Shown here piece after piece: positions 44,441 through 55,716 of a DNA stretch of 64,000 nt. The position numbers and the translations under genes were made by a program. Each line of letters begins with the position of its first letter. Within the stretch, counting starts at the first letter, position 1. The stretch is from assembly GCF_036324505.1 (NCBI RefSeq), contig NC_086368.1, forward strand, positions 496,001-560,000, read 5' to 3'. Source of the DNA: Eleginops maclovinus (lineage: Eukaryota > Chordata > Actinopteri > Perciformes > Eleginopidae). The notes beneath the pieces were generated by a model that had not been told where the DNA came from, searched no databases, and saw only the letters and a program-made list of their open reading frames with translations.

Positions 44441-45069
44441 TTCCCTCTTCAGACCTGTTCTGATATATTCTATTTATATAAATAGTGGGACTCCAGATGA
44501 CACCACTCTTCCTAGCATCAGATCCAGGTTCAATACATTAGATCTAGTACAGCATTTTGATGTTCCTTATTGGGTGAATGAGTATATGCTAGTTAATTAA
44601 GTATTTTGTACACTTCACTTTTTCTAACAGGTGAAAACTCATCAAACACAAGTATGCCTTTCCATTTTTTATCTTGCATTTCAGTTCTCAGCCTCTGACA
44701 TCGCTGGGTCTCTGACTTGCTCTAGCTCTCTCAACAGTTTCTTCTGAGTTGAGTGCACAAAGACTGGGTTTTACACATCTAATAACTAGATCCTGCTTTG
44801 AAAAACACAAGCCTCAACAGCACCAAACGTTGAGTTAAGTTTGTGGCTAACTGAATATGTGAGTTTATACCAGGTCGTCTGCTGATGACTTCTGTTTCCT
44901 ATTAAAAAGCTCTGTGTTCAGCTGCATTGAAAAAGATGCTCTTTGAAGCCACTGTAGCTTCAGATTCATATTTCCTGATGGAACTCCAGTCGGACGCTCT
45001 GGCGCTGCTTTGACTGACTAACAACACATATTGGTTTTCCAGGCTATACGTCATATTACTCCAGAGCTG
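44441..45069. other. Non-coding, no recognised feature
   Basis: May include the 5' end of the I-like LINE. No clear boundary. Confidence 0.35.
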
Positions 45070-45586
45070 TTAAAGGTCTCCTATTATTCTATATTTTACC
45101 AATATATTGAGGGGCCACATCTATGCAAAAGTTGTCTGTGAAGTGTTTTGCTCAAAATACCAAACAGATCACCCATTGTAGCATGCCTCATATCCCTCTA
45201 TTTCAGCCTTGTTCCTGAAGTGCTGATTCTGTGACTGTTGCCTTAAATTTGAGCTGAGCTGACGCTGGCCACGCCCCTTTTGAGCGCATGCAGCTCTCGG
45301 TCTGAAGAGCAAAGTTTCTAACGGAGAAACTCAGCTAAACGCTGCCGCGATTCAACCCCATATTATGTTCAAAACCACATCAAGCATTATTTCTGAAACA
45401 CTTCTCAGTGTCTACCACTAGAACAGAAACATTATATGTATTATATAAACTACAACTGTAAGTCCCTCCTGCAGACATCCTGCTGAACACACATACACAT
45501 TTTGTGAGTCTCCTTACACACCGGGGACATATATTTATGTATAAAAAACATCAAAAAGGGCATTTTGCATAATAGGGGACCTTTAA
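45070..45586. mobile_element. TTAA-flanked MITE
   Basis: TTAA at 45070-45073 and 45583-45586 bounds inverted termini AGGTCTCCTATTAT and ATAATAGGGGACCT. About 510 bp, no ORF. The TTAA target suggests piggyBac-type mobilisation. Confidence 0.72.
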
Positions 45587-46913
45587 CATGTTCTCTTTAT
45601 ATGTCCGTGATGCAGTCAGCAGTTTGATTAATGCAGAAGTGAACGTGGCTCTATGGCACACCGTCGTGTGGAAGCAATAGATTGTGACTGGCTTAAAATG
45701 AAGCAGACATCTGATTGGATAAAGATACTTCCCTCTTTAAAAAAATGCATTTGTGAATCTAGCTGCACCAGGGGAGTCTCACAAATGCAGGGGGTCAGAA
45801 AAGGGCACAAGCTTGGTTCCCAAATAAAAACCCAACATGTTAATGTTATCCACCACTCAATTTCATATTCACAATTCACCTCATACAGTTTAGGAAACTT
45901 GTAAAAATAAATTGTTAATTGCAAACTTGTTTTTGCATTCACAAGTACATTTTGAGACATGCAACTTTCCTTAGTCACCCCGACTAACCCCCCGACTAAC
46001 TGTAGTACTGCGGCCTGCTGCTGTGACACAGGGTCCAACTACAAACAGTCTTTGGGTCCAACATACTTACTATATGTTCATACATCGTGCAGTTGCCCGT
46101 ATCACTGCTCAGAAAATTCATTCAAATTCAAATCTGTTGCTCGTTTGCCTTTCATTACATTTTTTGTTACATATAAATACATTTCTGTTTGCGCACATAT
46201 AACCCAGGTCACAAAGGGTTAACCAAACTGAAGTGCCCCGAGCCAATCAGAATGCAGTCCTGCAGCACCATAGGTGAGCTACACTGCACAGCTAATCAGA
46301 GGCGAGGTGAGGTGTGGTTTTTTTAAGGTATTTTATTTCATGTAAGAGAATCTCATTTAAAAAAAAAAGAACAAAAGATTAAACACTGTACCAAGTTATA
46401 GTGTCTAGTTTAAATTAAACATTCTTCATCAGAAAGACAGTTTATTAAAGAAAAACAATTACTTTTATTCAGGATTATTTGAAGTTGATGATGGGCTAAA
46501 CCAGATAAGGCTTTAGATCCCTGGAGTGAAATTCCAGGGAACCCAACCTGCCACCGTTCTCTCCTGCTGCGGCGGTAGGATAAACACCACAAAGTGTACT
46601 GGGCTGCACCGCTCTAATACTCAACTCCCAGCACCACCTGCACCCCACAAAATACAGTGCCACTGTGCCGGTAAAAAGGACAGAGTGTTTCCGTCACTGA
46701 TCTCAGTGAATGGACTGTGTATTCATTTTATGATATGGTGTGTGTGAGAATAATCAATATATCAAATGTTATTATGTGCTAATAAGGTAATTTGCATAGC
46801 TAAAGAAGTGTTGCACAATATTTTATTTGGTTACGCTTGTCTCTCTGAGGGCGACTGAAGATCTGATTGGAGCAGCAATGCGTTAAGATGATGTCCTGCT
46901 AACAGTCACTGTG
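45587..46913. other. Non-coding, no recognised feature
   Basis: A 136-codon minus-strand ORF at 46038-45628 has no family features I recognise and no codon pattern to support it. Confidence 0.35.
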
Positions 46914-47003
46914 TCACTGCTGTTACAGTAAGGTTACTGCTGTTACAGTAAGGTTACTGCAGTTACAGTAAGGTTATTGCTGTTACGGTAAGGTTACTGC
47001 TGT
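46914..47003. repeat. 20-bp tandem repeat, about 4.5 copies
   Basis: Unit AAGGTTACTGCTGTTACAGT with few changes. Confidence 0.92.
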
Positions 47004-47110
47004 CAGGAGGAAACAAGTTGAATTGTGAAGAACGCTGATGTGAGAGGACGCTGTGTTGACTGTTTGCCGTTTCTCTATCCAAACCTTAACTTTAGGCTCC
47101 ATAGATCGCT

Positions 47111-50100
47111 ACACTATCCAGTGCCGGCGCTATGGGGGGGCATTCGAGGGCCGTGCCCCCTCTAGCGGTCATTGATGCCCCCCCTAACACAGGACTTACC
47201 TCGGCAAAAAAAATATCCCTTTTAGTTATTCTTTGAATATTAAATGTGCAAAGTGTAACTTAAATGAAATAAAATAAAAATAACGGTGAGAACGCATAAT
47301 TTTGGTTGTGCATGCATAGCAGGCTACTAGGCTTGGTCAACGCTCATTGGTCGCTGAATAAACTTGATTTCGCATTCTAAACATAACAGTGAGCTGCAGC
47401 GCGCAGAATCCATTTCAAGTTGTTGGTTTGAAATTGAAAAGTTTGTCCGTCTATATCATAATGCAGTTGGCCTAATTATCGACAATGGATTTACGAAAAT
47501 GGCTTAGACCTCCACCTCCTCCTCTTCACCAGCCTCTTCCAGCAGTAGACTCTGACAGTCCAGCCACCACCACCACCAGTACAGCCACGGTCTCTGAGAG
47601 TCGACCTGGTCCTGGCCCTTCGGCTAACGCTAGCTTCGGACAACCGCCAACGGTCTTAACCAGCGCAGCACAACGATCTACAAGCTCGCCTAGCCAGCGG
47701 ACAGTGGTTAATGATCTGGGGACTGACGGGCCTGTCCAAATTGTGTTAAAACAGTATCCTGTAACTGACTACAATGGTAAGGGGCGATCATTTGTTGAGA
47801 AATGGTTTCACAACAGAGAGTGGTTGGAGTATAGTGTCAAGGCAGACGCAGCATTTTGTTTTTGCTGTCGGATGTTCAGCTGCACTAGAAAATCTGGAAC
47901 ATTGGATGCCTTCGCTAATGTGGGCTATCGTAAATGGAAACACGCTATGGCCAAAGACCGTGGATTTCATAAACATGAAACTTCGAAGGACCACATGTCT
48001 TGTTATGCAATGTGGAAAGAGAGAGAGATGCGTCGCAATACAGAGAATGAGGTATCAACCCTTGTCAATGCAAGCCAACTGAAGAAAAACTGGTATTATG
48101 TGTCGTCACTAATCGATATAGTTGGGTTCTTGGTTGGAAACCAGTTGCCGCTACGGGGGAAGGTTGATGCTTTGGATGACATGTCGGAGGGGGGGTCTGG
48201 ACTTTTCCTTTCCATGCTTAATTATACCATCCACAAGGATCCTGAATTGGCTAATGTCGTGAAGACAATCCCTCGCAATGCCACTTACACCTGTCATGAT
48301 ATGCAAAATGAACTAATAAGAACACTCAGTAGTGTCGTGACAGAGGCTATAGTGGAAGAAGTTGGTGACTCCTACTATACTTTGAAAGTTGATGGAACGC
48401 GTGACCCCACAGGATGTGAAAATATTTCCATTGTGCTTCGGTTTGTGAATGATTCATACGAAGTTACAGAGCGTCTACTGTGCATCGCTACTTGTCAGAA
48501 AGGTGACGCACAGACATTAACTGATACCGTTCTCACAGAGCTGAACAAGGTTGGCCTGGATACCTCAAAAATTCTGAGTCAGGTGTATGATGGAGCTTCG
48601 CTTATGTCGGGGAAACGTGGTGGTGTTCAGAAAATTCTACAGGAGAGACTTGGACGTGAGATTCCGTATGTGCACTGCCTCAACCATCAGTTGCATTTGG
48701 TTGTGGTCCATGTCATGTCTGCAGAGTCTGCACTTTCAGAGTTTTTTGAGGTTTGCAATTCCCTCTACAAATTCTGTAGGAAGCCAACGGTTGCTATGCA
48801 TTACAAAGGTGTTCAGCTTAAACGTCTTCTGGAACAGAGATGGACAGGGCATCTTGCCACTGTCTCAGTCATTTGTAAGTCTTTCAATGACATCAAATCA
48901 ATTCTGACCGATGCTGACACAGTGCTGAACTATGGCGCAGAGACGGGAATGGAAGCTACTGGCCTACTACGCGAGGTGTCTGAGCCAAGTTTCATGTTCC
49001 TTGTCAACTTAACCCACAGGGTCCTTTCTCTATTGGATCCACCGAACAAGCATCTACAGAGAGAGGACACTGACTTGTTGACGGGTTTAAGTGTTGTGGC
49101 GAGTGCAACAGCATGTGTTAAAAAACTGCGTTGTGATGAGGAGTTTAAGCAGGTGCTGGATACTGCCACAGCCACCAGCGAGTCACTGAGACCTGGGCCC
49201 AAACGGAGACGCACAGAGAACACACGGATGGATGGTTACATCGTTATGGGGCCTACAGGAGGATACAGAGCCAGAGGTGATGATGACTGCGAAACTGAAC
49301 TTCGGAGATTGTACTACAACACGATTGATTTGGTGGTTGGGGAACTGGAGCGTAGATTCAGCGAGCGCAACTCACAACTGGCAAGTGCACTTGCAGCACT
49401 AAATCCTGAAGGTGATAATTTCCTTGATGTGAAAGCTGTGAAGCATATTCTCGACCTGTCACAATCAGTTTTAATTGACGCTGAGTTCGAAGTTGCTAAA
49501 GAGTTTTTAATGTCACAAAAGCAAGCAATGGAGGGAGACTGGACCATACAGCGCATCATCTCAAAGTACCACAACCATCTGATTGCCATGCCCAGTGTGC
49601 TGACTGCTTTTAAACATGCATTAACATTTGGTGCATCTACAGCAATGTGTGAGAATTCCTTCTCCACTCTGAGAAATGTTTTTTCGGAACACAGACGCTC
49701 AATGTTACACGAGAGAAAGGCCCGGTTGGTACAGCTTGCATTCGAAAAAGACTTGACTCGCAAATGCACAAGCGAATGGAAGGACACAGTACTTTGAAAG
49801 TTCAGCAGCAACACTCGTCGCCTGCAGCTCTTCTGACCGTAAGTTGTTGTTTGTTAATTTCACTTGTTGAAGCCAGCCCTGGCTTTCATGATAAGGCCTA
49901 AGCAGGTGAATTGTTGATTAACGTTTACTGGGTCTATCTGCATTTGTGTTTTATACTCGGCTGCCTGTAAAATACATGGGCTTATGACATTTCTGCCTGG
50001 TGTGTGGCTTGTCTGTTAGGCTACTTGCTGCCCGAATGCGTGCCTAGGCCATATGTCGTGATGTCAGCCCATAACGTCCGGTCATTTTACCTAGACCTAA

Positions 50101-50487
50101 TATAGCTATGTTGTACAGGGCCCTGTTTATGATGATGAGGTTGTCTAAATGTATATATGTATATAACCAGCCTACCGCCTACTAAATGGTTTTCTGGAGG
50201 TGCATTTAAAACTATTTCTGACATGTCAGAGGTGGGCAATCTGTTGTTGTTGTTTTTTAAGTGTCGCGAACGGAACGCTTCAGTTATGTGCCCGGTGTAG
50301 CTTCCCTGAGTGACATGATATAGAAATTAGCAACAACAAAAAACTAAATTCGCTAATGAAATTAGCCTATTATTATTATTAATAAAGAAAAACATATTTT
50401 GTTTTTAAAATATTTATCAAACGGCAGTGCCCCCCCACTGCTGAACCAATGCCCCTCCTGTAGATCTGCTCTGACGCCGACACTATC
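47111..50487 (+). mobile_element. hAT transposon with intact transposase
   Basis: An exact 8-bp duplication ACACTATC (47111-47118 and 50480-50487) flanks a 3.36-kb element. The left end is CAGTGCCGGCGCTATG. The right end stops at CGCCG directly before the duplication, so the last six bases of the expected inverted end appear lost. G/C-rich subterminal stretches (GGGGGGGCAT and its complement-like GCCCCCCCAC) are present at both ends. Confidence 0.9.
47485..49797 (+). CDS. hAT transposase, ZMYM1-like (TTF zinc finger, DUF4371, hAT dimerisation)
   Basis: Intact 770-codon ORF in the hAT element at 47119-50479. Fish proteins of this type are usually annotated as zinc finger MYM-type protein 1-like. 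Order: a disordered Pro/Ser/Thr-rich N-terminus (1-80); a TTF-type zinc finger (about 85-175, FCFCCRMF and HKHETSKDH); an RNase-H-like catalytic core; and a C-terminal dimerisation region (about 700-755, STLRNVF, RKARLVQLAF). Expected catalytic acids are present: Asp303 (KVDGTRD), Asp369 (VYDGAS) and Glu723 (CENSFSTL), with the C-x-x-H motif at 398-401 (CLNH). The start was chosen because the ATG follows stop-containing 5' sequence and the N-terminus is typical. No stop or frameshift, so it is young or under constraint. It is in antisense orientation to phf2. Confidence 0.92.
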   Translation: MDLRKWLRPPPPPLHQPLPAVDSDSPATTTTSTATVSESRPGPGPSANASFGQPPTVLTSAAQRSTSSPSQRTVVNDLGTDGPVQIVLKQYPVTDYNGKGRSFVEKWFHNREWLEYSVKADAAFCFCCRMFSCTRKSGTLDAFANVGYRKWKHAMAKDRGFHKHETSKDHMSCYAMWKEREMRRNTENEVSTLVNASQLKKNWYYVSSLIDIVGFLVGNQLPLRGKVDALDDMSEGGSGLFLSMLNYTIHKDPELANVVKTIPRNATYTCHDMQNELIRTLSSVVTEAIVEEVGDSYYTLKVDGTRDPTGCENISIVLRFVNDSYEVTERLLCIATCQKGDAQTLTDTVLTELNKVGLDTSKILSQVYDGASLMSGKRGGVQKILQERLGREIPYVHCLNHQLHLVVVHVMSAESALSEFFEVCNSLYKFCRKPTVAMHYKGVQLKRLLEQRWTGHLATVSVICKSFNDIKSILTDADTVLNYGAETGMEATGLLREVSEPSFMFLVNLTHRVLSLLDPPNKHLQREDTDLLTGLSVVASATACVKKLRCDEEFKQVLDTATATSESLRPGPKRRRTENTRMDGYIVMGPTGGYRARGDDDCETELRRLYYNTIDLVVGELERRFSERNSQLASALAALNPEGDNFLDVKAVKHILDLSQSVLIDAEFEVAKEFLMSQKQAMEGDWTIQRIISKYHNHLIAMPSVLTAFKHALTFGASTAMCENSFSTLRNVFSEHRRSMLHERKARLVQLAFEKDLTRKCTSEWKDTVL

Positions 50488-50732
50488 CCAGTTTTTCTCA
50501 ACATCTAAAATAATATTGTCTACTAGGGCTGGGCGATATATCAATATTTGAATAATATCAATATTTTTAGAAAAAAATAGATATAGAACGAGACACTATC
50601 GTCAACATCGATATACAGTAGTTTCGTTTTCGTTGAAAGTACAACACAGTTGTTTGAAATAATAGCCCGTTTGAGCCGCGCCTGCCACTGCTTCTCTCTC
50701 CCGCTCTGCGTCCAGCTCACTCGCGCGCGCGC

Positions 50733-50828
50733 GTCACTCACTCACACACTCACACACTCACACACTCACACACTCACACACTCACACACTCACACACTCA
50801 CACACTCACACACTCACACACTCACACA

Positions 50829-50873
<45 letters not shown>

Positions 50874-50895
50874 CGTCACGTCACGTCACGTCACG
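50733..50895. repeat. (CTCACACA)n-(CA)n-(CGTCA)n compound repeat
   Basis: About twelve 8-bp CTCACACA units, about 20 CA units, then five CGTCA units ending 26 bp before the BED-finger ORF. Confidence 0.95.
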
Positions 50896-50921
50896 TTTTT
50901 AAATACCCAACAGCGTTAAAC

Positions 50922-51419
50922 ATGGCGTCCCAGCAAAATGTCAATCGTGGCGCAGAGCTGGTATGTAAGCAAAAGACAAATGGATCAGTCATTTGGAAAT
51001 GGTTTGGTTACAAGGTGTCTGACGAGTTAGAGCAACAGGTGATCTGTAGAGAGTGCTTAAAATCTGTCGCTACGAAAGGGTCGAGTACAACCAACCTCTT
51101 CCACCACTTGCAGCAGCACCACAAGGTGCAATATGAAGAGTGCTTAAAATTACGTGCCGCGACGCAAACTCCTAAACTGGCTCGCAGTACCCCGAAGCAA
51201 ATATCTCTTACAACTTGGTTTACAAATGCGGTACCTTACGATCGATCAGGCGACAGGTGGCGGGATATCACTCGGTCGGTGACATACCACATCGCTAAAG
51301 ACATGGTGCCCATATCGACTGTAGAGAAGCTTGGCTTTGATGAAGCATCGGAGCGGCTGTCACACGGTCTGTTCAAGAAACATTGCCGCAGCTCATTTAA
51401 GATGGGCTATGCAGACTGA
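50922..51419 (+). pseudogene. BED-zinc-finger hAT transposase N-terminal fragment (ZBED1-like)
   Basis: 165 codons. A BED finger at about residues 15-70 has VIWKWFGYK, the Cys pair ICREC, and the His pair in NLFHHLQQHH, followed by VQYEECLKL. The following region (QISLTTWF, YHIAKDMVPISTVEKLGF) matches the start of a ZBED1/Ac-type transposase catalytic domain. The ORF then stops; a whole protein would be about 600-700 aa. It could bind DNA but could not cut it. Confidence 0.82.
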
Positions 51420-52090
51420 CTGCATGCACCCACCGTTTTGCTGCTATAGCAGCATTTTGCCTTTTATTAAACCAGGCTGTTTCTACCACTATCAAAGTAG
51501 GCAGGCAGACTTGATATGTGACCATGTAACCTACACCCAAATTTAGGCTTGAGTTTGCAATCAACAAGGCAGGTTGAAGGGCACAGCGACTCAGGCAGGC
51601 TGGAAATGAAAGCACACAGCGGCATGAGCGGCATGAGTTGGAGCGGTAATGTACAACCAAAAACACAACACGTTTTTGAATAAAATAACTAAAAGTACAT
51701 AAGAAAAAGAAAAATGAGATAACAGTAATTACTCACAAAATATACAAAATACAGAATACACATGTAAGCTAAAAATAACAATAGACAAACAAAAATAAAA
51801 TAAAGCAAAATAAAACAAACCCAACCCTCCCTCCCAGACATATAAACACAAACAGACACAGACACACAGACACTACATGAGGGATCATCCATCACTTTAA
51901 TGCAGTGAAGTTTATGCGGGGTTAGATATGTTATTTTATGTTTGACCAAACACCCACCCAACTGAAATCAGGGTCCAAAACTGGACAATCACGTCTCCAT
52001 ACTCTGTCGAGTGATAGGGTATCGTAGGAAGTCTCTAGAAAGAAATGATACAGTGTGGACACCATACCCCTGTTTTTTACAGTAAACAAT

Positions 52091-54887
52091 TTATAAAGAG
52101 GATGAACGGGCAAAGGTTGTTGCCATGGGACACCATGTGCCTAGAGCAGATCTGAGCTGCAAATAAAAGAAAAACGAGCTACCTGGCAGATTGAACACGC
52201 TCTTAATTTCTTGAAAGGCGCGCAAACCCCTGTCATCATAAATGTCACTCAAGTGGTGAATGCTGCTGTTGTTCCAATGAGAGGATGAAACGGGTCTCCC
52301 ACCAATTAGCAGACCTATATTGTCAAATATAGGAGAAAGTGTGTGCCACTTGCAGGAAATCTTACATTGTGATTCAGCTGTGCGCCAGATCTGGACGAGA
52401 TGTGAAACAATAGGGCCAAAGCGCAGTTGACATTGCTTATTTGTTAAATTGGCAAAAAGGATATCTTGCAGGTTCCACGGCCGTATGATATTTTCTTCAA
52501 AATTACGCCAGGAAACGGATAAAGTAGGGTCACACCACACCAGTAATGGTCGAAGCACAAATGACCAAAAATACAACTTAAAATTAGGCACTGCCAGACC
52601 ACCACCTTCCCTCCCCGTCTGTATAGTGGATCATTTCAGTCGGGGACGCTTTGTATTCCAGATAAAGCGCTAAATATTAGAGTGAATTTTGTTCCAGCAG
52701 TCAACAGGGGGTAAGAGCTGACAAAATTAATCCTGGGTAAAATGTTCATTTTGACTATTAGGCCCAAAGAGAGTTCGGAAGGCTAATCCATCTTTCCAAA
52801 TCCATATTGATTCTGTTCCATGTTTCTGAGTAATTGAATGTTACAATGCGATTTGAAGATGGGAAAATGTCTATCCCAAGATACTTGAAGTGCTTGACAA
52901 CTGGGACACCGGGTGGAAATTGAAGCATTTTTGCTGGCTCATTTAAGGGTAAGAGGGCGGACTTAGACCAATTAATCCTAAAGCCAGAGAGACAACCAAA
53001 CTCCTCACAGATAAGTAACAACTCAGGCATAGATTGAGTCGGATATTCCATGAAAACCAGAATATCACCTGCATATAGCGCCACCTGGTGGTGAGTGTCA
53101 CGAACAGAAATCGCCATATACATCTGTTATACGTAATATGTGCATCTGTCTATACCTCCTCATTCAACAGTGTAAAGTGTATTTAAATTACTGTACAGTG
53201 TATTCCACATATGTATATATTTCACATCCTCAAATCTTTATTGTTGTTATTGTAAATATTCTTCTCTCTTTTTGCACTATTTTATTTATCTTATTTGCAC
53301 CATGTATGTTGAGTTGTTGGAGGAGCATGGGATATAAGATTTTATATTGTACATGCTGTGCATATGACCAATAAAACCTTGAAACCTTCTTTAAGAGTAA
53401 GGAAATCAGGGCTAGGTTAACATCCCTCAAAAAACTGCCCTTAGCTATCGAATACACTATCATGTCCAAAAGTATAAGACCCAGTGTATCCCAAAATGCT
53501 ACATAAAACTCGGGAAGTATCCCATCCAAACCTGGTGATTTGTTTCGTTGCATGTTGCATCTTTTAATTCCTCTAAGGAAATTGGATCATAAAGATGGGT
53601 GGAATCCGTGACTGTAAGCTGTGGGAAGTCTAGCTGACCAAGAAAGGCGTCACATCTATTCTTGTCCAACTGAACCTCTGACTTATATAAATTGGAATAA
53701 AAGGTGTGAAAAGTCTCATTTATCTGTTCGGCTCAGTTGTGACATTACCATTCAAAGATTTAATGGAGGGAATATCTGCAAAGTGCTCACTAGACCGGAT
53801 TTTTTAAGCCAAGAGGTGACTGGGCCTAGACCCGTGGAAGTAATAACGCTGCCTAACCCTATGTATTAGAAATTCTGACCGTTGTCTCAAAATATCATTT
53901 ATTTCCTTTTTGACAAGTTCCTGTTTAGGTGCCGTTTGTTTAGAGTAATTATTTTGCAAAATGGAGTCTAGTCGTAATCTGCCCGGATCTATCCTTACAT
54001 AGATTTGAAGAGAACAATATGGTGTTGCTCCTTATAAAGCCTTTGACTGCATCCCATAGTATTCTCGGGTCCTTAACTGAGCCTATATTTACATCAAGAA
54101 ATTCTTCCAATTGCATCAGGAATTGTTCTTTATATTTTCCATTTCCTAGTAAAGTGGAGATGAGGCGCTATCTAGTGGCACGCTTGGTTAAATTGCCCAA
54201 AGTGGCACAGCAGAATACTCCTTTGTGGTCTGAGAGGGAAATAGGAAGCAACAATACACTATCGATTTTCTGGAAAAGTTGTGGTGAGAAAACATTTGTG
54301 CCTGGCTGAGAAAAATGTGTAATCTTTCACCCGTGGGTTAAAAACTCGCCATATGTCCACTAGTCCCAAACTCCCAGCCCAAGATTGCAATTGGCAGTAG
54401 CCGACTCCTGATATCTAGAGGCTGATAAAGTTGACCTTTCATTTGAATTCCATACTGCGTTCATATCCGCTCACACTATGATAGAATACTCGGTTAATTC
54501 TAACATTTTTTGTGTTAAGGTTTCATAAAAATCCTTATCAAATGTATTTGGGGCATAAGCAAAGATAAGAGCCACCTTTCTCCCACATATTTCCAACCTT
54601 GCGATTGTTATCCTCCCTGCCGTGTCTGCCCATAAATCCAGCACTTTCACGTTCCGATTTCGTCTACACACAATGGCTACTCCTTTAGTTTTGGAGTTAG
54701 CTGAAGAGGATGCAATAGTGTGATAGAACTTATTAGCAATACGCCCGGAATCTTTACTTAGTAGGTGTGTCTCTTGTAGGAAAGCCAGATTAATTTTCCG
54801 GCGATGTAACATAGACAAAACATTAGTTTGCTTGTGAGGCGCATTCAACCCATCGCAGTTCCACACAAGAACAGATAAGTCACCCAT
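52091..54887 (-). pseudogene. L1-like ORF2 (endonuclease and RT), degenerate
   Basis: 54887-54471 is the APE endonuclease start (SVLVWNCDGLNAPHKQ, FLQETHL, IFAYAPN). About 53553-53398 is the RT start (KSPGLDGILPEFYVAFWDTL). 53123-52758 is the RT palm, with LYAGDILVF where active elements have YADD, so the first catalytic Asp is Gly. 52591-52091 is the C-terminal part. Many frameshifts. Confidence 0.82.
53098..53392 (+). mobile_element. L2-like 3' end fragment inserted in L1-like ORF2
   Basis: Non-coding block with the tail ATGACCAATAAAACCTTGAA, typical of L2/CR1-group 3' ends. The RT coding of the host LINE is broken exactly across it. No clean duplication found. Confidence 0.55.
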
Positions 54888-55716
54888 TGGGCTGCACTGC
54901 TCTCAAAGCTGTCAACAATAAACTGAGTGGAATGTCAAATGACAAACAACCATATTCACTAAACTTGTGAACAAGACCAAAATAAAATGAAGTCCCTCCC
55001 CCAATAAACAATCCGTCACCATGCGAGCATTTCCCATAACGTGACAAAGACGAAAACACAACAATTCCCCATGAATTCCCCCGGTAACAAAAACAAGATG
55101 ATAAAGAAAAATAATTACGAAAAACTAAACTTACAATAACTAAACAGTAAATGAAACAGATATTCCCAATTTGATCCGTGACCTGTTGGGCATGGGGCTG
55201 CAAAAAGATTAAACGTAAACCTCAACCCAGTAGTACTTAGAACTTACTAAACCGTTGTTTACAGACTATAACTAAATGAGATCAGCAAAGGCAACAATGA
55301 TCTTGGGAATTAGAAGAAGGAAAACAAAATGTAAATAGGCTAACATTATAGCATACACTGTTTGGTTAACTAAACGCACATCTTACCGGCCATTGTCCAT
55401 TCACCTCTGACATGCACATCGGATCCGCCGTGATACATCAAACCACATACCAACAAAACGGCAGTCAGTTTTTAAGTCAAAAGTATATTACATGGTGTGA
55501 TCCAACAATCAAGCAGTAGGCTCGCAAGTTAGACTGTCCAGCCAAACAAAGATAAACAAAAATATGTCTCCGGACGAGTCCAGTGTCAGACAAAATAAAT
55601 AAAAATAACCTGCAGAAATAGTCCAGTACTCTGGCAGAGATCCCAGTCGACGCAGAGCAGTAGGAATTTAGTTCAAAACAGTGACGTTACGCAGTTCAAC
55701 AAGTCCCAAAGAACCG

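Larger units (their letters stand above)
50524..51680 (+). mobile_element. BED-finger hAT element, 3'-truncated
   Basis: Begins TAGGGCTGGGCGATATATCA, the terminus common to fish ZBED-type hAT elements. A microsatellite and then a transposase 5' fragment follow. No matching right end was found before the L1-like sequence begins. Confidence 0.72.

Noticed and set aside
45628..46038. 136-codon minus-strand ORF
   Set aside because: No family resemblance, hydrophobic and aromatic runs without pattern, and no splice or transcript support.
46914..47003. CRISPR-like regular repeat
   Set aside because: The 20-bp units are directly adjacent without spacers, and the DNA is vertebrate. It is a tandem repeat.
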